Shown here: piece after piece, positions 15,152 to 23,347 of the stretch
How the letters are laid out: every line of letters begins with the position of its first letter
How positions within the stretch are numbered: the stretch's first letter is position 1
NCBI GenBank assembly: GCA_965644295.1
Contig: CBFFRP010000589.1
Span: 1-31,864 of the forward strand
From: Paraphysomonas bandaiensis
Taxonomy: Eukaryota; Chrysophyceae
Length of the DNA stretch: 31,864 bases
Reading direction: 5' to 3'
The notes under the pieces: model-generated
Seen by the model: the letters and a program-made list of their open reading frames with translations, nothing else
Database searches by the model: none
What the model was told of the DNA's origin: nothing
Made by a program: the position numbers and the translations under genes

Positions 15152-16552
15152 TTAACCAAATCTAACTCTCATGCTTCCAACCTTTCTGATCTTTAATCCT
15201 TTACCATCTTTTATAATGTCTTCTTGTGGTTCTTCTTTTACTTCATCTTCATCGTCATCTTTTCTTTTCATTTCGTCTTCTTCTCTTCTTATATCGTGTA
15301 TAGTTCGTGTAATTGATTTTCTCGGTTCTCTTGGTTGTTTTGCTTCTGCAATATTTCCTTCTTGTTCTGCTATTCTTTCTCTTAATATTCTATCTATTGT
15401 TCTGATTCCTGAGTCTTTGATAAATTTATATAAACTTTTCTTTTGTATTCCTGTTGCTTTTCCGCCTTTTGGTGTAAAGAGTGGTGCAACTTCATTATAA
15501 GATTTCAAGTCATCTTTATTAACTCGTGTTGAACTATCTTTATATTCGTCTCCTCCTTGATTCAATATTCTAATCAATCTTACCACATTAGCTGACATTG
15601 CCTTCATTTCTTCTAATGTCATGGAATTTACTTTATTTATAGCTCGTTGTGTCTTTTCATCATATACTTCTTTTACTTCTTTTATCTCTTTCTCTTCTTT
15701 CTCTTCTTCATCATCATCTTCTATTTGTTCGTCAAAGCTAAAGTCATAATCATCATTTTCAATATGAAAATCTTCATCTTGATTTGTTATTGATGATATT
15801 GAATCATCGTGATAATCAGAAACTGGGTAATTTTGAAATTGTCTTGTGAAACTTTCTAATGATTTTTTGTCTATCTTTTGTATTTCTGGAACAATTGTGT
15901 CTTCATCAACTTCTTCATCAAAATCAGGTAAATCTGACATTTCATAAGCTTGTTTCACTTTGCTTTCTCCATACTTCTTAATCAATGATTCTAAAGTTAG
16001 TTGCAATGCTTCAAGTCTATCATTTAAATCATTTTTAGTTTCGTTTGATATACCTGCTATATTAGTTAAATGTCGTATTATTGCATCAACTTCTTGTTCT
16101 GATGATAAAAGATTTCTTATTCCTGATGTGTTCTTTTGATTTTCAAGATATCTATATACAAAGTCATACATTTCTTGCGCTCTCACTTTACCTACCTTAT
16201 TAGATAAAGAAGAAAACATACCTAAAAAATATTTGTTAAAGTCAACAAAGTTTTTATATCTACTATTTTTTAATTTATTCAAAAAGTCTTGTGCCTCGTT
16301 ACCGTCATTTTTAAACAACTTCAAAGCGTTCTTTTGTGCTGTCTGTGATTGTAATACTTTATCTTCTTCTTTTTCTGCTAGTGTTCTATTATCTCTTACT
16401 TCTGGTGTAATACCTTGTTTTAAGTGTTGTTGCTCTTCTGATATATTCTTGCTAATGTCTGATAATATTTTTAAGTCGTTTAGTTCCTTTTGTCTAAAAT
16501 ATTTTGCTTTTTCCTCTGGACTTAATCTTCTTATTTCAAAACTTGATAACAT
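15152..16552 (-). CDS. Large acidic, helical viral protein (466 aa), function unknown
   Basis: The frame extends upstream to 16600, but I choose the ATG at 16550-16552 (product MLSSFEIRRLSPEEK) because TTATATATAAAAAT directly precedes it, as at other viral starts; the extra 16 codons reach into the junction zone. The protein is mostly charged helix. It has a Glu/Asp-rich low-complexity region in its middle (about 230-305), a Lys/Glu-rich segment near the end, and a basic C-terminus ending KIRKVGSMRVRFG. No enzymatic motif is seen. It is the first gene of the minus-strand viral set and the last before the copia element on the right. A structural or scaffold-like role is possible but unproven. 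Confidence 0.7.
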   Translation of the reverse strand: MLSSFEIRRLSPEEKAKYFRQKELNDLKILSDISKNISEEQQHLKQGITPEVRDNRTLAEKEEDKVLQSQTAQKNALKLFKNDGNEAQDFLNKLKNSRYKNFVDFNKYFLGMFSSLSNKVGKVRAQEMYDFVYRYLENQKNTSGIRNLLSSEQEVDAIIRHLTNIAGISNETKNDLNDRLEALQLTLESLIKKYGESKVKQAYEMSDLPDFDEEVDEDTIVPEIQKIDKKSLESFTRQFQNYPVSDYHDDSISSITNQDEDFHIENDDYDFSFDEQIEDDDEEEKEEKEIKEVKEVYDEKTQRAINKVNSMTLEEMKAMSANVVRLIRILNQGGDEYKDSSTRVNKDDLKSYNEVAPLFTPKGGKATGIQKKSLYKFIKDSGIRTIDRILRERIAEQEGNIAEAKQPREPRKSITRTIHDIRREEDEMKRKDDDEDEVKEEPQEDIIKDGKGLKIRKVGSMRVRFG

Positions 16553-16833
16553 ATTTTTATATATAATAGTCGGAGTATGAGCTCCGTCGCTCCTCTTCAT
16601 TCCATATCGTACTGTGTACTTATGTACTTATGTACTTGTACATAGGTACGATGCTGTCAGGTACACATACGATGGTGTCACTTCACGTACGATGGTTGAA
16701 GTTTTGTCTAGGTTGTTCTTTTCATATCTCACATAATTATAATACATATAATTAAGTTCGATTGCTTTCTCTTGCCTTCACATCATCTGCTTACTTGGTA
16801 GCGGATTCTTCACGTTCTACTTGTCTTTCACCG
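16553..16833. other. Junction between the viral block and the copia element, with putative LTR remains
   Basis: Noncoding. At 16553-16570 is the start motif of the 466-aa gene. From about 16615 there are three GTACTTAT units (period 8) and three TACGATG units at about 16647, 16668 and 16688, a pattern typical of LTR U3 sequence. At 16796-16805, TGGTAGCGGA resembles a primer-binding site for initiator Met-tRNA (yeast Ty1 uses TGGTAGCGCC; 8 of 10 match). A short 5' LTR of about 150-180 bp would therefore end just before 16796. Its left edge cannot be fixed because no 3' LTR lies in the window. Confidence 0.45.
16796..16805 (+). promoter_or_regulatory. Putative tRNA primer-binding site of the copia element
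   Basis: TGGTAGCGGA, 28 bp before the gag ATG. It starts with TGG, the complement of the tRNA CCA end, and resembles initiator Met-tRNA sites used by Ty1/copia elements. Confidence 0.5.
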
Positions 16834-18545
16834 ATGCCTCTTCCACCTGCTAGTACTGCAATTCATGAGTTATCTGTCGCTGACTGTGACAGACTCTCTA
16901 CATACCTCGAGAATCTCTCCTTGATGGTCCAGAATTGGACGGTTCCCCAATACCCCGCTTCTATCAGTGACTTCCCTCACTTTGAACATCGTTTTAAGGA
17001 GTACCTTCGTCAGGCCAAGCTTCTTGATATTCTTACCCAGTCTTCTGTCAGGGTACCAGCGGCCCCAGATGACGCTTCAGAGGAGACCAAACTATTGATC
17101 ACTTGGCGACAAGCAATGTACGACGAAAAGAACAGTCTCGTCTACGCTTCTCTTCAGAAAGCCTTCATGGACAACGCTTCGGGTATTGCTCATATCGGAG
17201 ATGTCCAACCTGGGGATGGTTACACTGCTTGGCGTAATCTCATTGCTCATGTGGATCGTGCGAAGTCTTCTGGTGAGCATGCTGCAGACAGGAAAGCCTT
17301 CTACCATGATGCTCAGCGCTCCGATGAGGACATTGCAACCTTTGCTACACGACTCCGTACGACAGCCTTCAAGCAAGGTCTTGGTGAGGCTGATATGATT
17401 CATCAGCTATATTCTGGTTTTCGTGATCCGACAAGGGATCAGCGCGTCAAGAGTATCGTACAAGCACTGAAGGATGGCTTATCTTTTGATGCTCTCCTGG
17501 CTAAAATTGAGAGGATTCTAGCCGACCAGCCTTCCGTTGCCTTGGTTGATCCTAAAGTGCCACGGAAGAGTTACTGCAAATACTGTCATAAACATGTTGT
17601 TCATAAGCCGTCTGACTGTTATCGTAACCCTTCTAATCAGGATTCCTCTGCTGCCTCGAAACGTCAGAAATATCATCATGGTCCTCATTGCATTCTTTGT
17701 GGAAATCGTGGTCATTTTGCTCCACAATGTGCTCTCAAAGTTGCCGGTCAGCAGATTCCTCAAAATCCAGATGGTCGTCATGCCCAACCACAGCGCGCAG
17801 CCGGACATCAAGCCCCACCTCTTCCCAATAACCAAGGAGCTTTCAGGTCACCCCGTCGAGGTCCAGGTCGTCCTCCCAAACGTGGTGGTCGTAGTGGTCG
17901 TGGTCGTGGTGCAGGCCGTGGTGATACACGCTCGCGTCATGTTGCATTCGTCGATGACCCAGATACAATTCATACTTATGATCCAGAGTTTGATGGCTAT
18001 ACTCCAGATGATTCTATTTCCTCTACTATGCTTGCTAATGATTCTGATATTGATGCACATTACACTGCCATGATTACTTCTAATTCGTATGATGCTTATT
18101 ACACAGTATATGACATGTCATTCTCTACAACACCTGATACTACTCCTACACAACCTGATTTCATTGAAGTACATTTGGATAGTGCATGTTTTGATCATCT
18201 CACCAATTGCAAACATGTTTTGTCCTCATATACTCCCAATACAGATCATTATCTATATGTTGCAGATAAGCATCGACTCAGGGCTACTGGTGCTGGGAAC
18301 ATGTCCTTCTTCGGCAACGTCTCCTATTATCCAGAGCTCGGTAAAACTCTGTTGTCAGAAGGCCTTATGTTGGAGCAGGGTTGGCGTTTCAACTATTTGG
18401 ACAACGGCGACAAACTTGCCCTTTATACTCGTGATACAACTGTTCCTAATATTTTATTTAAATATAGGTATCGTTATTGGATAGCGCACTTACCGCTAAA
18501 TGTATCACCTGTGTCCTTTTCTGTGTCCAAAGATTCTGTGGCTAA
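16834..18545 (+). pseudogene. Copia Gag and protease, first part of an interrupted polyprotein
   Basis: I take the ATG at 16834, downstream of the putative primer-binding site, rather than the earlier in-frame ATG at 16762, which would lie in the LTR. Residues about 1-245 form a helical Gag domain of the copia/UBN2 type. Two zinc knuckles follow: C248-C251-H257-C262 (one residue longer than usual between C and H) and C286-C289-H294-C299 (canonical C-x2-C-x4-H-x4-C). An Arg/Gly-rich linker lies at about 338-370. The protease-like region has LDSA at 448-451 where most copia proteases have DSGA, then a YLYVADKHRL-type strand. The frame reaches the TAA target site at 18543-18545 and continues a short way into the TIR element, ending at 18597. 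The rest resumes at 20187. Confidence 0.8.
18543..18545. repeat. TAA target-site duplication, left copy
   Basis: TAA abuts the left TIR; the right copy is at 20187-20189 and abuts the right TIR. TWA trinucleotide duplications are typical of PIF/Harbinger transposons. Confidence 0.7.
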
Positions 18546-18574
18546 AAGCAAACTTTTTTCAAACTTGGGAAAAA
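18546..18574 (+). repeat. Left terminal inverted repeat (29 bp)
   Basis: Complementary to 20158-20186 with a single mismatch at position 10. Confidence 0.85.
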
Positions 18575-18809
18575 TTTCTAAATTTGGGACTTTTTAAAAA
18601 TTTCATCATGAAAACCTCATGTTTATTGTTGATATAATTTAGACAGAGGTAATGAAGAATATTAATGTTGTATAATGATGACGATTCCAAGAAACCTTGT
18701 TTTTACATTTGGTCTTAACCACACTCATTAACCACAGTCAGTAACCACACTTATAAGAAGTAATATATATATTTACGTCCAAATCAATTAAATTTATTGT
18801 ATTACTCTA

Positions 18810-19145
18810 CTAAATAGTACTATCAGAGAGTGTGCTTGCATACACATACAAATCGTTTGCTAGAGTTTGACAATAACCAAAGTACTCAAAATCTTCGGAA
18901 TCGACATTCATTATATGACGATATGCGTTGACAGTGTTTTCTATTATACAACCAAACATAAACAAATAAATTATGCTCTCCCGCCTCACCCAAACGCCCA
19001 TTGCCACCATCCCTGTGTGGTCATACCCTCTGTTTGATTTGCTTGTTGTATTTGTCATAGGCATAAAACAGCTTGTAATATAGTCATCACGCACAGGAAT
19101 ACATATATGATGTCGAGGCCTTGGTTGTCCGCCTCGTATACGCAT
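18810..19145 (-). CDS. Uncertain minus-strand ORF within the TIR element
   Basis: 111 codons from ATG 19143-19145. It has a hydrophobic segment ESIIYLFMFGCIIENTVNAY near the middle and no certain domain. The pattern Trp-x-x-x-x-Ile-Ile-x-Leu-Phe then Asn-Ala-Tyr faintly recalls the C-terminal helices of piggyBac-type transposases, but the TAA duplication does not fit that family (TTAA). It could be a transposase relic or a chance ORF. Confidence 0.2.
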   Translation of the reverse strand: MRIRGGQPRPRHHICIPVRDDYITSCFMPMTNTTSKSNRGYDHTGMVAMGVWVRRESIIYLFMFGCIIENTVNAYRHIMNVDSEDFEYFGYCQTLANDLYVYASTLSDSTI

Positions 19146-19312
19146 TACTTAATACTGTATGTTGCTTCCCATCTTTCCTATGAGCGTGCACAACTATTTG
19201 CTTCTTTCTTTTGTTCTATACCCATTCCATTTTCCCCACATATCTACTCCGTGCTGCACCAATCGTGTCAACAACGCAGGAATTGCTTCGGATTAATAAT
19301 CCCTCTACGAAT

Positions 19313-19801
19313 ATGGCCCAAAATGGAGGAATTGCTTGGGTAATGGTAGAAAAAGAGACTGGTTTTGATAAGGTAGTATAATATATATTATTATGTTGTT
19401 TCAAAGTTACATTTTAAATGTTACTTACTAGCTATGGTTTATAGGCTCAGTGTCAATACCAATGGAAGAAGATGTCAAAAGACGATGAAGGTAAGAAGAA
19501 CTGCGTGCCTTTCAAAGAGAAGCAGCCTATTGTTGAAGATTTGGTGTCCGATGTAGTAGAGGAGGAGTGGAAAGTGGGAAGGGAGAATGTTCGCAATGTT
19601 CGCAGTGAGATACTGGATCAGCAGGAGAAGACGATTTTATCGTTGACGGAAATGGTGAGGCATCAACAGGAACAAATTGATGCCCTCATTGCCAAAGAAC
19701 GAGTTCGCCCTGCCGATACTTCTAAGCCGAACTGCTCGCGAAAGAGGAGCGTTCATGATGATGAAGATTCAATAACTTCCGAAGCCGACGAGGAGGACTA
19801 G
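19313..19801 (+). CDS. Probable two-exon Myb/SANT-like accessory protein of the TIR element
   Basis: Exon 1 from ATG 19313 to 19372, an intron at 19373-19444 (72 bp, GTAGTA at the donor, TTTATAG at the acceptor), and exon 2 from 19445 to TAG 19799-19801; splicing keeps phase 0. The join produces a stretch with Trp-Val-x-Val, Thr-Gly-Phe, Gln-Cys and Gln-Trp-Lys-Lys-Met, the spacing of the last helix of Myb/SANT-like domains, which bind transposon ends. About 138 aa to the TAG, with a helical QQEKTILSLTEMVRHQQEQ segment and an acidic end. After the TAG the frame stays open to TAA 19964-19966 and reads a strongly basic KSRRRKRRTKGLKK followed by a helix. The TAG may therefore be a disabling mutation or a readthrough point. 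Exon 1 may extend further upstream through another exon; I cannot fix the start with certainty. Confidence 0.5.
19373..19444 (+). other. Probable spliceosomal intron (72 bp)
   Basis: GT...AG boundaries (AAG|GTAGTATAA, TTTATAG|GC), AT-rich interior with a stop right after the donor, a TTACTTACTAGC branch-like stretch near the 3' end, and frame continuity across the join. Confidence 0.55.
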
Positions 19802-19966
19802 AGAAGTAAGAAGAATAAATCAAGACGACGAAAGAGGAGAACGAAGGGATTGAAGAAATTTGTTGATGAAGGTACTCTTGTTATGCTTGCTCAACAAAAT
19901 TCAGTAATTGATGATAACTGCAAAATGAAAAAAGAAATTAACCGTTTGCGTTTCTTGCAATCATAA

Positions 19967-20157
19967 GTTTAATGAGTATTGTCTATTGTATTTTGCATGC
20001 AACAATAACAATAAAGTAATAAACTGGTTAAGAACCTAAAAACAGCTTGATAATATTACCTTACTTTTATCAACATCCAAGCTATTGTATATCCTTTTTT
20101 CATCTTAAAATATGTATAGTCAACTAGAAATCATTAATGAAAATATTTGGGAAAAAT
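19967..20157. other. Noncoding 3' part of the TIR transposon
   Basis: AT-rich; includes an AATAAAG polyadenylation-like signal at about 20010 followed by AATAAAC. Nothing else is recognised before the right TIR. Confidence 0.4.
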
Positions 20158-20186
20158 TTTTTCCCAAGTTTGAAAATAGTTTGCTT
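20158..20186 (-). repeat. Right terminal inverted repeat (29 bp)
   Basis: Complementary to 18546-18574, 28 of 29 positions, followed by TAA at 20187-20189. Confidence 0.85.
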
Positions 20187-20988
20187 TAAGAATGTGTCTC
20201 ATTTGTCGTTGTCAATTATGCGTCCAACAGTTATTGAGTCGTTGTGTGATGGTGCAGATACAGATGGATTTGACTCTGGCGGTGATGTAGTCTTGTCCGA
20301 CAACCGTTTTCAGTTTGCCTCTTTTCAACATGTTTGTGATTTTGTGTATACGGACGGTTTTCAGTTTTCACAGTTGTCTGACCCGTATTTTCAGCACATG
20401 TCGACGTACGTAAATGTTGGTTTCCCTTTGGTACAGTCAATTGACCCTTCTATACATAAATGCATTAAGGCCTATTACAACAGCTGTCATGCTGTATACG
20501 CCCATTCTCATTATAGTGAGGCGAATTATTCAAATGATACAGCCCCCTCATTGGCAAGGCAGGCATATCAGTCTTATTTAAATGGTACAGCCCCCTCATT
20601 GGCAAGGCAGGCGTATCAATGTACAGCCCCCAATAAAAGGCAGGCTTCTTATTCTATTATTGCCCCCTCTACAAAAAGGCAGGCAACAATCGCCCCTTCT
20701 TCTAACAGGCAGGCGTCTTCTTCAACGCGTCGCGCGCGTAATGTGTACACAAATATTGTTGTCGATCGTAATTCTTGTCAAGATCAGACTCAATTATTGT
20801 CTAAAGCGATGTATGCTTTCTTAGTTCTTCATATTAAACTTGGTCACCTCTCGTACAACACATTGTACAGTGCACTTCGGGCAGGACATCTTCTCGGTTT
20901 TCCTTATCATTGGAAGAGTATTGATGTCACGCAACTCCCGCATATGCACAAACCAGACTTGCGGGTTTGCTCCCAACAAAATATATAA
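20187..20988 (+). pseudogene. Copia polyprotein, second part: linker and integrase zinc region, truncated
   Basis: This continues the frame of 16834-18545 after the TIR transposon. It starts with a Ser/Asp/Phe-rich linker and short peptide repeats of the type APSxxRQA, then LHIKLGHLSYNTLYSALRAG (around 20824-20885), which is the HxxxxxGHxS start of the copia GAG-pre-integrase zinc-binding region. The expected Cys pair is largely missing: only one Cys (in RVCSQQN) is reached before a TAA at 20986-20988. The break lies there, and integrase core, RT and RNase H are absent. Confidence 0.7.
20531..20715 (+). repeat. Degenerate tandem repeats in the copia linker
   Basis: Five units ending in GGCAGGC, each with a (ACA)GCCCC core; the first two are almost identical over about 35 bp, 48 bp apart, and the next follow at 36 bp and shorter. 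They encode repeated Ala-Pro-Ser...Arg-Gln-Ala peptides. Confidence 0.7.
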
Positions 20989-21346
20989 TAAGGTGTGAGT
21001 AAACGCTTATTATTACTGTTAAATCACCCAACACGGTCAACGATATCCGCTAGATAACGCCGCGCAGTATTCCCTCTAAGAATAAAGATCGCTGTTAAGA
21101 CAGTGTCAAGTAACTTAAAACAATGACATGCAAGGAATAACATATAGAATGGTACGCATCTACAGAATGAACCAAGTTCATTTTATATCACACACACCAC
21201 ACCGCATGCATTCTTGCATACACCGTGTATACCACACGTATTATGACAATAAAACAAAACTGAATAACAGCGTATGAAACTGAATAACTGCGCATAAAAC
21301 TGAAACTACGCATAAAACTGAAATAAAACCATTGTGATAAAACTGA
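20989..21346. other. Noncoding spacer before the satellite array, with a minisatellite
   Basis: No ORF of note. At about 21253-21346 the phrase AAAACTGAA or a close variant recurs about every 16-22 bp (with GCGTATGAAACTGAATAAC and CGCATAAAACTGAA variants), a small minisatellite that leads into the first large unit. CACACACCACACC-type simple sequence lies at 21188-21235. Confidence 0.5.
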
Positions 21347-21705
21347 AAAACTCGTACTTTTATGCTACTCAGCCGTTACAAAATATGGCTGTGTGCTATT
21401 GTGATAACATGTTTTTTGATGTTTCGTTTATGGTTCATATGAAAATCCACGTACAATTCGACTGTTGTTTCTGTATAGGGGAAATATGCTACTTTTAAAT
21501 CACTGTAGGATTGTATAGGAGCAATACATATAGGATTGTACAGTATAGCAGTAGTGTATGGGATTGTACAGTGCAGGATGAACCATATGTATATATATAT
21601 AGAATCTAGCTGTTATAGAACCATATCTATATATGAATACGATATACGTCATCCTGTCATTTAACCTCACAGTGAAGTAAGTAGAATACGATACAGTGCC
21701 ATGTG

Positions 21706-22734
21706 GTCATTTGAGGTCACAATGAAGTAAGTATAGTACGATGCAGTGTGCTGTGTATTATTGATGGCAATATATATCCAGCAATATATAAGAGGAGCCT
21801 CTGATACATAGTCCGTATGATCCTGAGGCATGAGTGTATAACTAGAGTGAAGAGCATTGTGTTTACGCTGAGAGTGTAAGGTGTGTATGTGTGTGTTGTG
21901 TTGCTTTATTATTGATTGATGAGGTGTGAATGATGGTATGATGTCCCCATAGTGAGATGGTCATATGTGGAGGTGCTAACTGTAGTTTACAGTACGGAAC
22001 TACTGCAGCATCCCTGAACATATATTATATATATGATATACCATTCATCCTGTCATTTGAGGTCACAATGAAGTAAGTATAGTACGATGCAGTGTGCTGT
22101 GTATTATTAATGGCATTATATATCCAGCAATATATAAGAGGAGTCTCTGATACATAGTCCGTATGATCCTGAGGCATGAGTGTATAACTAGAGTGAAGAG
22201 CATTGTGTTTACGCTGAGAGTGTAAGGTGTGTATGTGTGTATTGTGTTGCTTTATTATTGATTGATGAGGTGTGAATGATGGTATGATGTCCCCATTGTG
22301 AGATGGTCATATGTGGAGGTGCTAACTGTAGCTTACAGTACGGAACTACTGCAGCATCCCTGAACATATATTATATATATGATATACCATTCATCCTGTC
22401 ATTTGAGGTCACAATGAAGTAAGTATAGTACGATGCAGTGTGCTGTGTATTATTAATGGCATTATATATCCAGCAATATATAAGAGGAGTCTCTGATACA
22501 TAGTCCGTATGATCCTGAGGCATGAGTGTATAACTAGAGTGAAGAGCATTGTGTTTACGCTGAGAGTGTAAGGTGTGTATGTGTGTATTGTGTTGCTTTA
22601 TTATTGATTGATGAGGTGTGAATGATGGTATGATGTCCCCATAGTGAGATGGTCATATGTGGAGGTGCTAACTGTAGCTTACAGTACGGAACTACTGCAG
22701 CATCCCTGAACATATATTATATATATGATATACC
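21706..22734 (+). repeat. 346-bp subrepeats of unit 1 (three copies)
   Basis: Each begins GTCATTTGAGGTCACAATG. The first copy is a distinct variant (GATGGCAATAT, GAGCCTCTG, GTAGTTTAC); the second and third are nearly identical to each other (AATGGCATTAT, GAGTCTCTG, GTAGCTTAC). Each contains GAAGTAAGTAT, a consensus-like 5' splice site on the plus strand. A partial, diverged copy of the start (TGTCATTTAACCTCACAGTG) lies just upstream at about 21656. Confidence 0.9.
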
Positions 22735-23096
22735 GTTACTTTATTTGCAGCAGGGTTGTGAGTGTCAACTACAGCAGGATCATCAAGGTTCTCCACTGGG
22801 TCTTGCCCACCGTGTTTCCGCTTCTTTGGTAATGTGGTGTCTACAGAAATTTTTGCGAACAAGAGTTTAGCTGTTTGTACTGCCATTGGAAGTTTCAGTT
22901 TGAGAACATCTTTGGCTAGTCCAGTATGTTTCCTTGCCACTCCAGTCTCATCGACATCAAGAGCCACTTCACGTAACCCCTCAATGTCATTGATGAGTCT
23001 GGTCATAGTTCGGCAGCGGCTCAAATAGTCTCTCATTGAAGAATTTAGAATATTTCGTTCCTGCTGACCTTGCACTACCAAGCACAAGTCTTCCAT
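22692..23096 (-). CDS. Repeat-borne ORF, TFIIS N-terminal-domain-like (unit 1)
   Basis: 134 codons from the ATG at 23094-23096 (a GTG precedes it in frame) to the TAG at 22692. Residues about 28-85 read as helices with the pattern LINDIEGL, then HTGLAKDVLKLKL, then VQTAKLLFAKI. This resembles the TFIIS N-terminal (LW/TND) helical bundle, where Thr-x-Ile-Gly-x-x-Val and a following Ala-Lys-x-Leu-Ile are conserved; that fold binds transcription-elongation partners. A Lys/Arg cluster PKKRKHG at about 91-97 looks like a nuclear-localisation signal. The last codons run into the subrepeat and are unlikely to be native; a possible donor (AAA|GTAACG) lies at the edge, so this may be one exon. It is identical in all six units, but so is the surrounding noncoding DNA, so conservation does not prove function. 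Confidence 0.45.
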   Translation of the reverse strand: MEDLCLVVQGQQERNILNSSMRDYLSRCRTMTRLINDIEGLREVALDVDETGVARKHTGLAKDVLKLKLPMAVQTAKLLFAKISVDTTLPKKRKHGGQDPVENLDDPAVVDTHNPAANKVTVYHIYNICSGMLQ

Positions 23097-23242
23097 CACG
23101 ATGATAGTAATTCAATTGAAATGTGAAATAGCTCAAATTGCTTAATACTGATACTGTGTTAACCGCTATAGTTATGGACACTTTTAGACATCAAGCTATG
23201 GCGATAACAGCACTAGCCTATAAATACACTGTACTACACAAT

Positions 23243-23302
23243 ACTGAGCTGTATAATACGGTACTGAACTGTATAATAGAATACTGATCTGTATAATAGA
23301 AT
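23243..23302 (+). repeat. Three 20-bp tandem units near the unit end
   Basis: ACTGAGCTGTATAATACGGT and two close variants (ACTGAACTGTATAATAGAAT, ACTGATCTGTATAATAGAAT) follow one another. The block is present in every complete unit, and the window ends inside it in unit 6. Confidence 0.85.
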
Positions 23303-23347
23303 AATGTAGATTGTGGTTTACAATTAGCACGATTTCGACCGTTTACT

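Larger units (their letters stand above)
18546..20186 (+). mobile_element. 1641-bp TIR DNA transposon, PIF/Harbinger-like, inserted in the copia element
   Basis: TIRs of 29 bp (18546-18574 and 20158-20186) match at 28 of 29 positions, begin AAGCAAACT, and are flanked by TAA on both sides. The insert plus one TAA is 1644 bp, a multiple of 3, so its removal rejoins the two copia frames exactly. TAA duplication and a Myb/SANT-like gene fit PIF/Harbinger elements, which encode a DDE transposase plus a Myb-like partner. No transposase is recognised here, so this is probably a non-autonomous derivative. The superfamily call is moderate; the insertion itself is well supported. Confidence 0.75.
16615..20988 (+). 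mobile_element. Ty1/copia-type retrotransposon, 5' part only, interrupted
   Basis: Gag, protease and the beginning of the integrase are present in one plus-strand frame. The frame is interrupted by a TIR transposon at 18546-20186 and ends abruptly at about 20975-20988. RT, RNase H and the 3' LTR are missing and are replaced by noncoding DNA and the satellite array. The start coordinate is approximate. Confidence 0.75.
21347..23347 (+). repeat. Array unit 1 (2001 bp, three subrepeats)
   Basis: Subrepeats start at 21706, 22052 and 22398. It differs from units 2-6 at a few bases (GAGATGGTC in the first subrepeat where the others have GAGATGATC; CCCATTGTG in the second where others have CCCATAGTG), as expected for an array edge. 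Confidence 0.95.

Noticed and set aside
15171-16580. Plus-strand Ser/Phe-rich ORFs opposite the 466-aa viral gene
   Set aside because: Antisense of a Lys/Glu-rich helical protein; such complements give spurious Ser/Phe/Leu frames.
17537-18073. Plus-strand 178-codon ORF overlapping copia gag
   Set aside because: Out-of-frame shadow of the Gag zinc-knuckle and Arg/Gly-rich region; Val/Ile-rich low complexity.
18543-20189. piggyBac assignment from the partial TTAA next to the right TIR
   Set aside because: The left side reads CTAA, the TIRs do not begin with the usual CCC, and a TAA duplication fits the TIR edges and copia frame exactly.
22649-22870. Plus-strand 73-codon and 88-codon ORFs repeated in every array unit
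   Set aside because: They overlap the minus-strand ORF, show no domain-like pattern, and their identity across units only reflects repeat identity.
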